DNA from: Perognathus longimembris pacificus
Taxonomy: Eukaryota; Chordata; Mammalia; Rodentia; Heteromyidae
Direction: 5' to 3'
DNA length: 64,000 bases
Assembly (NCBI RefSeq): GCF_023159225.1
Contig: NC_063167.1
Coordinates: forward strand, 15,565,360 to 15,629,359
The translations under genes were made by a program, and so were the position numbers. Below, piece by piece: positions 44,679-63,125 of the stretch (positions are counted from its first letter, which is position 1; each line of letters begins with the position of its first letter). The notes beneath the pieces are model-generated. The model made no database searches, was not told the DNA's origin, and worked only from the letters and a program-made list of their open reading frames with translations.

Positions 44679-45371
44679 GCAGGCATCCTGGTGAGGATTA
44701 AGGACCAAGGGCCTGGCTGAGGGGATGCTCAAGTGTTTGAATGGCACAAAAGCCTTGAGGCTCACTCCATAGCTCTCAAAGCCCAGACTAAACAAGGATC
44801 TGGCCTGGACTTCTCAGCTTACCAGAGAGGCCACATGTCACCTGTCAATTTGGGGAGTAAGAAGTAGAGACTTCCAGACAGGAAGGAGGAATCACAGCTA
44901 CGCATGCTGAGAGCTCAGTGCACAAGTGCCAGGTCCTGAGCTGCGGGACCTGAGGCAGCTCTGCAGCCAGCAGTAGTGAAGCCTGTCTTAGCACAGTTGG
45001 GAGTGAGGGCCGGAAAGCAGCGAGAGAGCAGTGTCCCCCAGAGGCAGGTCTGAAGAAGGCCTCTGCCTCCCTTGACCTTGGTATTCCTCATGAAGACAGT
45101 GTGACCACAGTAAGGCCTGGTTCCTGGGCTTGGTGTGAGGACTACTTGGAGTGTTGTAGAAAACATTTATACTGCTCTGTAAAGCCCAGCACAGGTAATT
45201 TCTGTGGTTATCCTGAGGCTGGTTCTGACTTCTGGTGGTAGCATGCATTAAGTCAGGGAAGAGTAGCACCCTCCCACACCTCCTCTGCTGATGGGGGGAG
45301 GGAAAGGGCATCTTTGGGGGCCCACTTTGTCCCCTGTGTTCCTCTGGGCACAGATGGAAGCAACTGGGGCT
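44679..45371 (+). other. Intronic sequence, no feature recognised
   Basis: Unique-looking intron between two SINE clusters. Confidence 0.5.
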
Positions 45372-45403
45372 GGTGGTGAAGTAGGACCCCCTACTTCACC
45401 ACC
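45372..45403. repeat. Perfect 14-bp hairpin at SINE 5' junction
   Basis: GGTGGTGAAGTAGG (45372-45385), loop ACCC, then its exact reverse complement (45390-45403). The SINE sequence starts immediately after the second arm, already missing its normal first bases. Confidence 0.95.
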
Positions 45404-45825
45404 TATGGCCTAGTGGTAAAGTGCTTGCCTTGTATGGATGAACCCCTGGTTCGATTCCTCAGTGCCACATACATAGAAAAAAGCTGGGGCTGGGAATATG
45501 GCCTAGTGGCAAGAGTGCTTGCCTCTTACACATGAAGCTCTCGGTTCAATTCCCCAGCACCGCATATATGGAAAACGGCCAGAAGGGGCGCTGTGGCTCA
45601 GGTGGCAGAGTGCTAGCCTTGAGGGGGAAGAAGCCAGGGACAGTGCTCAAGCCCTGAGTCCAAGGCCCAGGACTGGCCAAAAAAAAAAAAGAAAAGAAAA
45701 AAGCTGGAAGTGGCGCTGTGGCTCAAGTGGCAGAGTGCTAGCCTTGAGCAAAAAGAAGCCCAAGGACAGTGCTCAGGCCCTGAGTTCAAGCCCCAGGACT
45801 GGCAAAAAACAAAACAAACAAAAGA
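45404..45825 (+). mobile_element. Dimeric ID-like SINE split by a nested SINE
   Basis: The outer copy is 45404-45487 (TATGGCCTAGTGGTAAAGTG to AAAAAAGCTGG) and 45708-45825 (AAGTGGCGCTGTGGCTCAAG to GGACTGGC plus A/C-rich tail). Its first bases are replaced by the hairpin at 45372. Confidence 0.9.
45488..45694 (+). mobile_element. Dimeric ID-like SINE nested in another SINE (subfamily B)
   Basis: GGCTGGGAATATGGCCTAGT start, second unit CTGTGGCTCAGGTGGCAGAG, A12 tail. Flanked by the perfect 13-bp repeat AGAAAAAAGCTGG (45475-45487 and 45695-45707), which is internal sequence of the host SINE at the unit junction. Confidence 0.95.
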
Positions 45826-46680
45826 ATGGAAGCAGCCATTACCCAGGGGGGCCAGGGAGCCTGGAGATGGTCAGGCAGCCTGGGGCAGGTTAGAGTGTCC
45901 CTGGGGGAAAGCAAGGTGGGATCACCTCTTTGAACCTTAGCATTCTCATATGAGAAATGAGGTGACCACCGAGAGCACTGTAAGGCCCTCATACATGTGG
46001 CTTCACATACATGTTGATGATGGAAAGTTCTTCCAGGGGAACAGGTGATGGTTGTTGCTCTCAATGAAAGTGTGCCGGGGGAAGTGAGGGAGGTGGCCGG
46101 TCCCCCAACCAGTAGTTCTTAACTGTGTCTATCCTGAAGCCCTAGGAATAACCTCAGCAGGGAAAGGCAAGATGTCTTGCTTCAAATCCCAAAGCCAAGT
46201 ATGCAGCCAGGTGGGATTTTAACCCAAGCCTGATCTTTGCAAGCTGCCTCAACACCCCTGGCCCAACACAAAGACCCTGCAGGTTCCCACACATACACTG
46301 CCTGCTCCATTGCCCACAGCCTCCTTTGAGAACCCTCCCTGCCTGTCACTCTGGGGAAGGGACTCTCCGTTACCATGCAAGCCTTGGGGGCTCTCGGGGA
46401 AGAGGAGAAGGTGGGCTAGAGGAGGATTTGCTTCCCTTTGGGCTAAACTTCACCAGTAGCTCCCAACACAGGTCCTGTACTTGCTGGAGTGCAGCCAGGT
46501 ACAGCTGCACCGATCAGACATAGCTGCACGATGGCCTCGAGCCCTAAGAGCTGGAGAAGGAGCCAAGCCCAGTGTTTATTTGGAATGCTGTAAATGTGCA
46601 GGAATAACTGCCAAGCAGGTGCTCACCCTTCTCAACTTTTGCTATGAAAACTGAGGCTGGCCTGTCCCACTGAGGGTGTT
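45826..46680 (+). other. Intronic sequence, no feature recognised
   Basis: Unique-looking intron between the SINE pair and the L1 insertion. Confidence 0.5.
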
Positions 46681-46695
46681 AAGAGTGGGGCCAAG

Positions 46696-47570
46696 AAGCC
46701 CAATAAACCTATTAGGAAATGGGCAAAAGAGCTAAAGAGAGACTTCACAAGAGAAGATATAAAAATGGCAAAGAAACATATGAGGAAATGCTCAACATCC
46801 CTGCTAGTAAAGGAAATGCAAATAAAAACAACACTGAGATACCACCTCACCCCAGTTAGAATGGCCTATACTCTGAACTCAGGAAACAACAAATGCTGGA
46901 GGGGCTGTGGGGAAAGAGGAACCCTTCTCCATTGTTGGTGGGAGTGCAAATTAGTACAACCACTTTGGAGAACAGTATGGAGGTTTCTCAAAAAGCTCAA
47001 TATAGACCTACCCTATGACCCAGCCATACCACTCCTAGGCATCTATCCTAAACAGCAAAATCCAAGATATCAAAAAGGCATTTGTACTTCCATGTTTATC
47101 GCGGCACAATTCACAATAGCTAAAATATGGAAACAACCCAGATGCCCCTCCACAGACGAATGGATCCAAAAAATATGGTACTTATACACAATGGAATACT
47201 ACATAGCGATTAGGAATGGTGAAATACTGTTATTCGCAGGGAAATGGACAGAACTCGAACAAATAATGTTGAGTGAGACAAGCCTAGAACACAGAAAACA
47301 AAGGGGCATGATCTCCCTGATATATGACTGTTAAGAAAGGGAGACGGAGAGACAGTATAGACCAAGTCTGTGAATACTGTATATGTTCTTGATACATTGT
47401 ATATTGCATATATGTCAACCTGACCTAGACAAGGGACAGAAAAACAGGTCGTAAGATATCATAAGAAATGTACACACTGCCCTACTATGTAACTGCACCC
47501 TCTTTGCACAACACCTTGTAAAAAAAATTTATGTCCAATTAATAAAAAAAATAAAAAATTAAAAAAAAAA
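46696..47570 (+). mobile_element. L1 retrotransposon, 5'-truncated, ORF2 C-terminus + 3' UTR
   Basis: An 875-bp insertion flanked by AAGAGTGGGGCCAAG (46681-46695 and 47571-47585), with a TT/AAGA-type target site typical of L1 endonuclease. From its start to the stop at 47332-47334 it keeps one open frame for the ORF2 protein C-terminus, including [49 protein letters not shown] and YTMEYYIAI. Endonuclease and reverse-transcriptase domains are absent, so it cannot move by itself. The 3' UTR is short, with AATAAA near 47541 and an A-rich tail. The uninterrupted frame and intact duplication mean a fairly recent insertion. Confidence 0.95.
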
Positions 47571-47596
47571 AAGAGTGGGGCCAAGGTGTGTGTTGA

Positions 47597-49744
<2,148 letters not shown>

Positions 49745-49925
49745 GACACAGTACTTCACAGTTTACAGTAAACTTCCTCTCATTTGAGTTCTCAGAACAC
49801 TCTGTGAGGGAGCTAGGGCTCACAGTACCATTCCATTGTGCAGATGGGGACACTGAGGCTAAGACAGTGCACTCTTACTAAGGCCATGTGACTCCAAGTG
49901 GGAGGAGCTGACCTGGGTCCTTGTT
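49745..49925 (-). mobile_element. MIR-family SINE, reverse
   Basis: CATTGTGCAGATGGGGACAC, TGAGGCTAAGACAGTGCACT and the following GGCCATGTGACTCC follow reverse MIR order. Confidence 0.5.
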
Positions 49926-49929
49926 AAGC

Positions 49930-50205
49930 ATGGATACTACCACTTGAGCCATGCTTCCAGCCAGTTTTGCTTCCTTGTTTTTTTAAGACATGATCTTCAA
50001 CTCTTTACTTAGGGGCCAGCCTCATACCACATTCCTCCTAGTTATGCCTCCTGCATAGTTGGTGTTACAGGTGTAAACCACACACACCTAGTTCCTTGAG
50101 ATGGAAGTGTCACTAACTGCCTGTGCTTTCCTTGAACTATGATTCTCCAGATCTCCACCTCCTGAGGAGCTGGGATTACAGGCATAACTACCACCAGTTC
50201 CACTG
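49930..50205 (-). mobile_element. Old composite SINE (B1-like dimer + ID-like), reverse
   Basis: GGATACTACCACTTGAGCCA (ID-like), TTACAGGTGTAAACCACACA (first B1-like) and GGAGCTGGGATTACAGGCAT (second B1-like), the reverse of the composite at 35692. Confidence 0.72.
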
Positions 50206-50329
50206 GGTTGAAAGCCCCCAGGAAATTAGTAAAGCACACTTCTGGATGTCTGTTACAGCTGTTCATAAAGGATGAACTAAGGGAGAAGCATATGCCTTTA
50301 ATATGAGTAGCACCATCCAATAGGCTAGG

Positions 50330-50580
50330 GTACCCCCTGTGGAATAAAACAGGGAAGAAAGAGGAAACCTTTAAGTGCAGAGCCTGTTCTGTCTCTGTCT
50401 CTGTCTCTTCTCCTCCTTCCTCTCCCCTCTGGGTATCTGGTCCTCTCTACTTCCCTTTCTCTCACCCACTCTGTCTCCTGCCCTCCATGATAGACTGGAA
50501 CCCCTAAATAAAGCCTTCCTCTCTTGTTGTTTACATCAACTATTGGACGGTCTGATACATTTGGCAACATAGTGAGATCT
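50330..50580 (+). mobile_element. LTR-like fragment (possible old retroviral/MaLR relic)
   Basis: Pyrimidine-rich (TGTCTC)n tract then ACTGGAACCCCTAAATAAAG, with AATAAA at 50507 followed by a CCTTCCTCTC U5-like stretch. The layout resembles a MaLR-type or retroviral LTR end. There is no internal coding region. The family is uncertain. Confidence 0.4.
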
Positions 50581-51364
50581 CTAAATGAAACAAAATTTTT
50601 AAAAATAACAACTTGTATAGAAAGTAGAGATGAGCCAAAGGAAGAAAAGTGCCATTGTCTATGAGCTTGCCCCTCCCGAGTGTACATTATTGATATTTTG
50701 AGGCATTTTTTCCTTTCCCCATGCATCCACATAGAATTTGTGAAAGTTGAATTATCTTATCTGAAATATTTTTTCTTGGTGCATTATAAACTCTTCCTTT
50801 GCACTTCAACATCTCTGTGATTTTAGTGTCTTCAGGGTATTCCATAACATTCATAAGCCCTACTTTAACCACTTCCTGTTGTTTTTAGTATAGTTCTGTT
50901 TCCCCCACTATTCTAAGCTATGCTGGAGTAAAACCCATAAAGTGATATCTTTACAACCTCTACTGTTATGTACTCAGAACAGATTTCTTGAAGGAACACT
51001 GCTGAGTCAGGAGGTCTTTGGTCCTTTGCAGCAGCTAACCTGGCATTTGGAGAAAGAGAGTCAGAGCCGTGGACGGGTGGGTGGGGGGTTCCCCGGGGCC
51101 CCAGCATGGCTCCGTTGCTATGATGTGGTAGCTGAGGACACACCATTTGCCCTTTCCCTTCACTCCCCAGCTCTAAAATAGGTGGCATCAGAGCATCAGG
51201 GAAAAAGACTTTCACGCAGGGAAGCTGTTCCCCAGGAGTTAGATGTTTCTGGAGCTTGGGGAGAGGAGAGGTTGCTGCACTATGTAGAACTCTTTACAGT
51301 CTGTCCAGACAGTACTGTTTGTTTCCCACATCTTCAAGGTGGGAGTCAACTTCCCATCACTAAC

Positions 51365-51670
51365 AAGAATACCTGAGATAATCAACTTACAAGAAGAAAA
51401 AGGTTTATTTTGGCTCATGGTTTTCAGAGGTTTCAGTCCATGTTCACATGGCCTGTTTCATTGGGTCTCTGGTACCACAGCACATTGCGGTAGAGGAGAC
51501 ACTCATGATGGCTAAGAAGCAAAGAGAAATGGGAAGGGACCAGAATCTCAGTATCTCCATCAAGGACATTCCACCATTGACCTGACTTCTTCCTTCCAGT
51601 TGGCCCAGAGATTCTGCTACCTCCCAGTCGCCCAATGAGCTAGGGACCAAGCCTTTAGACATAGCCTCTG
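51365..51670 (-). mobile_element. MaLR-type LTR relic, reverse
   Basis: ACCTGAGATAATCAACTTAC, AAAAAGGTTTATTTTGGCTC, TTTCAGAGGTTTCAGTCCAT, and the far end GGGACCAAGCCTTTAGACAT follow the reverse-strand layout of MaLR-like LTRs. No coding sequence. Confidence 0.5.
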
Positions 51671-52115
51671 AGGGCTGTAGCTCTCAGCCTGTAACATTGT
51701 GTTCCTGGGGGGTGGGGCAGCACTGACCACTGGTGGCCTGCTCAAAGTCAGCCAGGTCTTCTCTGCTTTCCCCTCATCTTCCCACTGGTCACCTAATCAC
51801 ACTGACAGCCCTTTGTCACGATCTGACCTGGTTGGTGGAGGGAGGGGCGTGATTTACCATGATTATCTGATGGTCATTGCTCCCAACAGCTGTCTGAAGA
51901 GAACAATTTACCCTCATTCTACGGATTCTCAGAAATTGAGGTTCCGAGAGATGTGCCACCTAAAGCCACAAAGCCAGTAATTTAAGGGACCAGGATCCCT
52001 CCCAAGCTGGCTGCAGGCCTGTCACAACACCCCTTCCACCATGGGCCCTCTGCCACGGTCGGTTGTACCCTGCCCTCAGCAATGGTTGCCCCACTCAGTG
52101 CCCCCTTCCTTGCAG
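51671..52115 (+). other. End of intron C-D, acceptor for exon D
   Basis: Unique-looking; about 51890-51985 resembles reverse MIR (CGGATTCTCAGAAATTGAGG). Ends in pyrimidine-rich CCCCCTTCCTTGCAG. Confidence 0.5.
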
Positions 52116-52210
52116 GTGTTCCGAATAAAGGCCATCAAGCTTGGAGAGAAGCTCCTGCCTGCCTTCAACACCCCCACAGGAATCCCAAAGGGCATAGTGA
52201 ACTTCAAAAG
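52116..52210 (+). CDS. MAN1C1: MAN1C1 coding exon D (probably exon 5)
   Basis: A 95-bp exon between acceptor CCTTGCAG and donor GTAGGA, the least consensus-like donor of the seven. It gives 31 codons plus two bases (phase 2), fragment residues 99-129. It encodes VFRIKAIKLGEKLLPAFNTP followed by TGIPKGIVNFK. The LPAF-TP-GIP motif is strongly conserved in GH47 and forms part of the barrel loop near the substrate. The split AG|T codon gives serine with the next exon. Confidence 0.96.
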
Positions 52211-56940
<4,730 letters not shown>

Positions 56941-56954
56941 CTTTTGGGTTCTTT

Positions 56955-57156
56955 TTTTTTTGGCCAGTCCTGGGCCTTGGACTCAGGGCCTGAGCACTGT
57001 CCCTGGCTTCTTCCCGCTCAAGGCTAGCACTCCGCCACTTGAGCCACAGCGCCGCTTCTGGCCGTTTTTCTGTATATGTGGTGCTGGGGAATCGAACCTA
57101 GGGCCTCGTGTATCCGAGGCAGGCACTCTTGCCACTAGGCTATCTCCCCAGCCCCT
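56955..57156 (-). mobile_element. Dimeric ID-like SINE, reverse (young subfamily A)
   Basis: T-run then GGCCAGTCCTGGGCCTTGGA, ending CTATCTCCCCAGCCCC. Flanked by the perfect 14-bp repeat CTTTTGGGTTCTTT (56941-56954 and 57157-57170). Confidence 0.94.
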
Positions 57157-57184
57157 CTTTTGGGTTCTTTAAAAAAAAAAATTA

Positions 57185-57386
57185 GGGCTGGGGATATGGC
57201 CTAGTGGCAAGAGCTCTTGCCTCCTACACATGAAGCTCTCAGTTCGATTCCCCAGCACCACATATATGGAAAACGGCCAGCAGGGGCGCTGTGGCTCAGG
57301 TGGCAGAGTGCTAGCCTTGAGCAGGAAGAAGCCAGGGACAGTGCTCAGGCCCTGAGTCCAAGGCCCAGGACTGGCAAAAAAAAAAT
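57185..57386 (+). mobile_element. Dimeric ID-like SINE (subfamily B)
   Basis: GGGCTGGGGATATGGCCTAG start, CTCCTACACATGAAGCTCTC mark, CAGTTCGATTCCCCAG B box, and second unit CTGTGGCTCAGGTGGCAGAG. Short A-tail. It faces the previous SINE 28 bp away. Confidence 0.93.
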
Positions 57387-57389
57387 ACT

Positions 57390-57645
57390 ATTGGCAGTAC
57401 TGTGGTTTGAATCAGGGCTTTGCACTTGCAAAGCAGGTACTGTACAACTTGCCACGCCTCCAGCCCTTTTTCTTCTACCCTCAGCTTCCTATGTCCCTGG
57501 GACCACAGACACACGCTACTAGGCCCAGTTTATTGATTGAGATGGTTGTCTTACTTTTTGCCCCAGTTGGTCTTGCATTGCAATGCCTCCTGCTCTTTGC
57601 CTCCTAAGTGGTTAGGTTCCAGGTATGTGCCACAGTACCCAGCTG
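57390..57645 (-). mobile_element. Old composite SINE (ID-like + B1-like), reverse
   Basis: GGCAGTACTGTGGTTTGAAT, CTTGCCACGCCTCCAGCCCT (ID-like), then TCCCTGGGACCACAGACACA and GGTATGTGCCACAGTACCCA (B1-like). Confidence 0.7.
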
Positions 57646-57659
57646 GAATGTCCTTTTTT

Positions 57660-57850
57660 TTAAGGGCTAATATTTTATTGTATGCAGATACATCATTTGT
57701 CCATCGATGGACACTTAGGTTGATTGCATGTCCTAGCGTTGAGAGCAGTGCTTCAGTAAACAACAAGCAGCTGTCTCTCCCACTGTCTCTTGTTTCCTTT
57801 TATGGACTCAGCAGTGGAATTTCTGGATTTGAACATGTGAATGTACTAGG
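57660..57850 (-). mobile_element. Old L1 ORF2-region fragment, reverse
   Basis: CATTTGTCCATCGATGGACA, CTTAGGTTGATTGCATGTCC and AGCAGTGCTTCAGTAAACAA are reverse-strand L1 landmarks. Confidence 0.75.
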
Positions 57851-57854
57851 GGTA

Positions 57855-57950
57855 ACAATGCCCAAAAGAAATCTACTCACTACCTGACTCACTGTAACCC
57901 CTCTGTACATAGCCTTTATAATAACAATAAAAAATAAAATTGTAAAGAAA
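57855..57950 (+). mobile_element. L1 3'-tail fragment
   Basis: AAAGAAATCTACTCACTACC, then TCACTGTAACCCCTCTGTAC and an AATAAAAAATAAAA tail match the L1 3' end seen at 8413. No clear duplication. Confidence 0.7.
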
Positions 57951-57962
57951 GGGAAAATTTAC

Positions 57963-58172
57963 TGCTGGGCACCAGTGGCTCACACCTACAATCCTAACTG
58001 CTCAGGAAGTAGAAATCTAGAGGACTCTATTTAAAAGCCATATCCATGAGACTCCATCTCCAAAATAACCAACAAAGAGCTGGCATGGCTCAAGTGGTAG
58101 AAGGCCAGGCAGGCAAGCAAGCCAAGTGAGCTCAAAGCATTGAGTTCACACCCTAGTGCCGCAAAGGTGCTG
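57963..58172 (+). mobile_element. B1-dID SINE, older variant
   Basis: GCTGGGCACCAGTGGCTCAC head, CCAAAATAACCAACAAAGAG linker, and right unit GGCATGGCTCAAGTGGTAGA with the same ...CAAGCAAGCC insertion type as the copy at 24357. Confidence 0.75.
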
Positions 58173-60577
<2,405 letters not shown>

Positions 60578-60693
60578 ACCACGTCTCGATTGGAGGACTT
60601 GGGGACAGTTTTTATGAATATTTGATCAAATCCTGGCTGATGTCTGCCAAGACAGATATGGAAGCTAAAAATATGTACTACGAAGCCTTGGAG
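60578..60693 (+). CDS. MAN1C1: MAN1C1 coding exon G (probably exon 8), catalytic Asp exon
   Basis: A 116-bp exon from acceptor CTTCTCTCATAG to donor GTAAGG, completing a histidine codon and ending in phase 0 (fragment residues 201-239). It encodes HHVSIGGLGDSFYEYLIKSW and then LMSAKTDMEAKNMYYEALE. The aspartate of GLGDSFYEYL (codon 60604-60606) lines up with Asp463 of human ER mannosidase I, a catalytic residue. The position two before it is leucine (60598-60600), as in Golgi mannosidases; ER mannosidase I and yeast Mns1 have arginine there. The C-terminal exons follow beyond the window. Confidence 0.96.
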
Positions 60694-61947
60694 GTAAGGC
60701 AAGTGCTGGGTTCTTTACGGGCCAGTGGACATTTAGCCAGGGGCCCTCACACAGGCCCCCAGGGGCTGGAGGCAGGAGCCAGATGGCAGAAACCTACTCA
60801 GCCCTCTCTGGGGTAGGCTAAGGAGGAGTGACAAGGAGAACCCCCCCTGCCAGCTCCATCCAAGCTGCACTTTGCGCTATGTCCGAGTTAAAGGAGTTTA
60901 AGTCATTTGTCCAAGGTCTCACAAGAAGTGACAGTCTGCCTGATTCAGAAAACACAGTTCAGACTCTTTCCTATAGTGTGTAAGCTTCACTTAATGTCCC
61001 AGAACCAGCATGCTGATGGGCTGTAGACTGGGGGCCCCTCAGCCGTCTTTCTGCCAGCGCTAGAGGTGACATGGTTAGCAGCCAGACTGGCCAGCTGGGT
61101 GTGTGGACCATTTACTTCTTCTCCCTATGGGGATGGAAGCCAAAGCCTACAGAAGGGAAGGCACTTGCTGAAGGCCACACAGCACTGGCTCCACTGTGGT
61201 TTGCCCACAAGCCCGGAATCAGTACACCTAGAGTGTGGTATAGAGATGATAAGCTGAAATGATTTCCCCCCAAAGAGAGGGAGCCTTCAGGATAGAGGGG
61301 GGAGTCGGCCTGAACTATTGGGATGAGGATTAGGAAATCCGTGGCCCAATTAATGGCCAGGTTCTGAACCTATTTTTTTCCATAATGTTAGTTGCCACCA
61401 CCATAGTCTAAACTGCCACCTCATCTTCTGTAAACTAGGCTCCTTGCCTCCCTCCTTCCCTGCTCTAAGTCAGTTCTCTACAGAGCAGACAGAGAGCTAG
61501 AAATGTATGCCCTCTTCTTACCAGCTCCCCTTAGTAGCTCAGTACTCCAGGCCCATTTCCTAGAGCCCTGCTGATCACCATGGCTTTCCTTCCTCATCCT
61601 TTCCTCCCTGCTTCCCCAGACACCGCAGGGATACCTAAGGACTCTTACATTTGCTGTCTTCTTTACACAGAATATCATTCAAATAGCTATACCTCAATGT
61701 ACCAGTCAACACAAATTCTGCTGAAATTTCTGATATCTCTGAACATGCCCAAGCTTATTCTCTTCTTTACCTGTAACAGTATCTGAAGTTATCATGTGCA
61801 TATATTTACCTACTTGACCATCTTCGGTCTTTCCCTAGGTACACAATGTAAGTTATCTAAAATCTCCTTGTTCACTTTGTGTGCCAATCTCCTTTGGCAC
61901 AAGAGGCCCAAAGAAACTATTATATAAACAAAAGAATGCACGAGTGC
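60694..61947 (+). other. Start of the downstream intron
   Basis: Donor GTAAGG. 60885-60985 resembles reverse MIR (AAGTCATTTGTCCAAGGTCT). The rest is unique-looking. Confidence 0.5.
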
Positions 61948-62484
61948 TAAATGGATGGATCAAGGGAGAATATGTGAAGGGAAATGATGGATAGGTGGAC
62001 AGATAGATGGGTGGGTGGGTGAATGAATGGGTTTTGAGGGGATATGTGGACAGGTGGATGGATTGAACAGTTAGATGGATGCATGCGTGGATGGATGTTA
62101 GAGGGATGGATATATGAGTGAAAGGGTTGGATGGATATACGAAATGGATAGGTAGATGGATATGAACAGCTGAATAAATAGATGGATACGTGTTAGGTGG
62201 ATGGATGGATGGATGAGTGGATGGATGATGGATAGATATATGAGATAGATAAGTGATTAAGTAGATGGGTAGGTGTGTGATGGATGCATACATGGAGGGA
62301 TGTGTGGATGCAACTAGGTAGATGAATTGGATGATGCCTGGATGCATGGAGAGATAGATGGTGGGTGGATGGATTTGAGTGGGTAAATGGATGAACAGAT
62401 GATGCCTAGATGCATAGATGGATGGACAGATAGACAGGTGGTTGGATGAGTGAATGCGAACAGTGAGGCACATGGATGGATGCC
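61948..62484 (+). repeat. (TGGA)n-type tetranucleotide repeat, about 0.5 kb
   Basis: Long, impure array of GATG/TGGA/GATA units. A 219-codon reverse open frame inside it is only the translation of the repeat. Confidence 0.95.
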
Positions 62485-62969
62485 TGGATATGTGGGTGAT
62501 CTCTAGGTGCACTTCGGTGGCATGAATTTGGCAGGCATGGCAGTGCTTACAGAATCAGACTTGCAGAGCTGTGACCTGTGGCTGGGGACTGAGCTTTCCC
62601 TGCCCCTCTCCCAGCGCAAGGCCTGAGTGGTGCACACTGACAGGGACTCTGGCGCCAGCCTGGTCTGTCTCAACCCTGTCTGCCACTGGCTTTGGCTGCG
62701 CTCAGACCATGGCCAGCGTCCCCTGTTGGAGGATTAGCCCCAGCTCTGTCCTGTGCTTTTTGCAGAGAAAATATGCAGTTAACGAGTAACACTGGTATTT
62801 CTCCCCTCAGGCACCCTGTAGTTGAGGCTTCAAGGGAAGAAGTGGCCATGAATTATTTAGTGGACTGAACAAGAGAGAGCTAGGCTGGGCTCCCAGTAAA
62901 GAGCCCGGAGCCTCTTTGACCCTGGGTAAAGGCTAGGCCTCGGGCAAGTCTGAGGCTTTGAAGAATATT
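62485..62969 (+). other. Intronic sequence, no feature recognised
   Basis: Unique-looking. Confidence 0.5.
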
Positions 62970-63125
62970 CTGGTGGTTCTCAACCTTGTCAGCATATTAA
63001 AACCACCTGGCATACTGTCAAATCCCATGTCCTAGATGTACTTCTTGACCAATTACACCAGGTGGGCCCAGTGGCAGCATTTTAAATCTCCCCGGGGATC
63101 CCAGTGTGCCGCCACAGTCTGAAAA
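62970..63125 (+). mobile_element. MER5-type (hAT-Charlie) DNA transposon relic
   Basis: GGTGGTTCTCAACCTTGTCA, ATTAAAACCACCTGGCATAC, and GGGATCCCAGTGTGCCGC follow the MER5 consensus layout (GGTTCTCAA start, internal AATCACCTGG-like word). Non-autonomous, inactive. Confidence 0.65.

Noticed and set aside
46765..47334. 190-codon frame that could look like a reverse-transcriptase gene
   Set aside because: It is the C-terminal remnant of L1 ORF2 without catalytic domains.
61853..62512. 219-codon reverse open frame rich in His/Ile/Pro/Ser
   Set aside because: It is a translation of the TGGA-type simple repeat.
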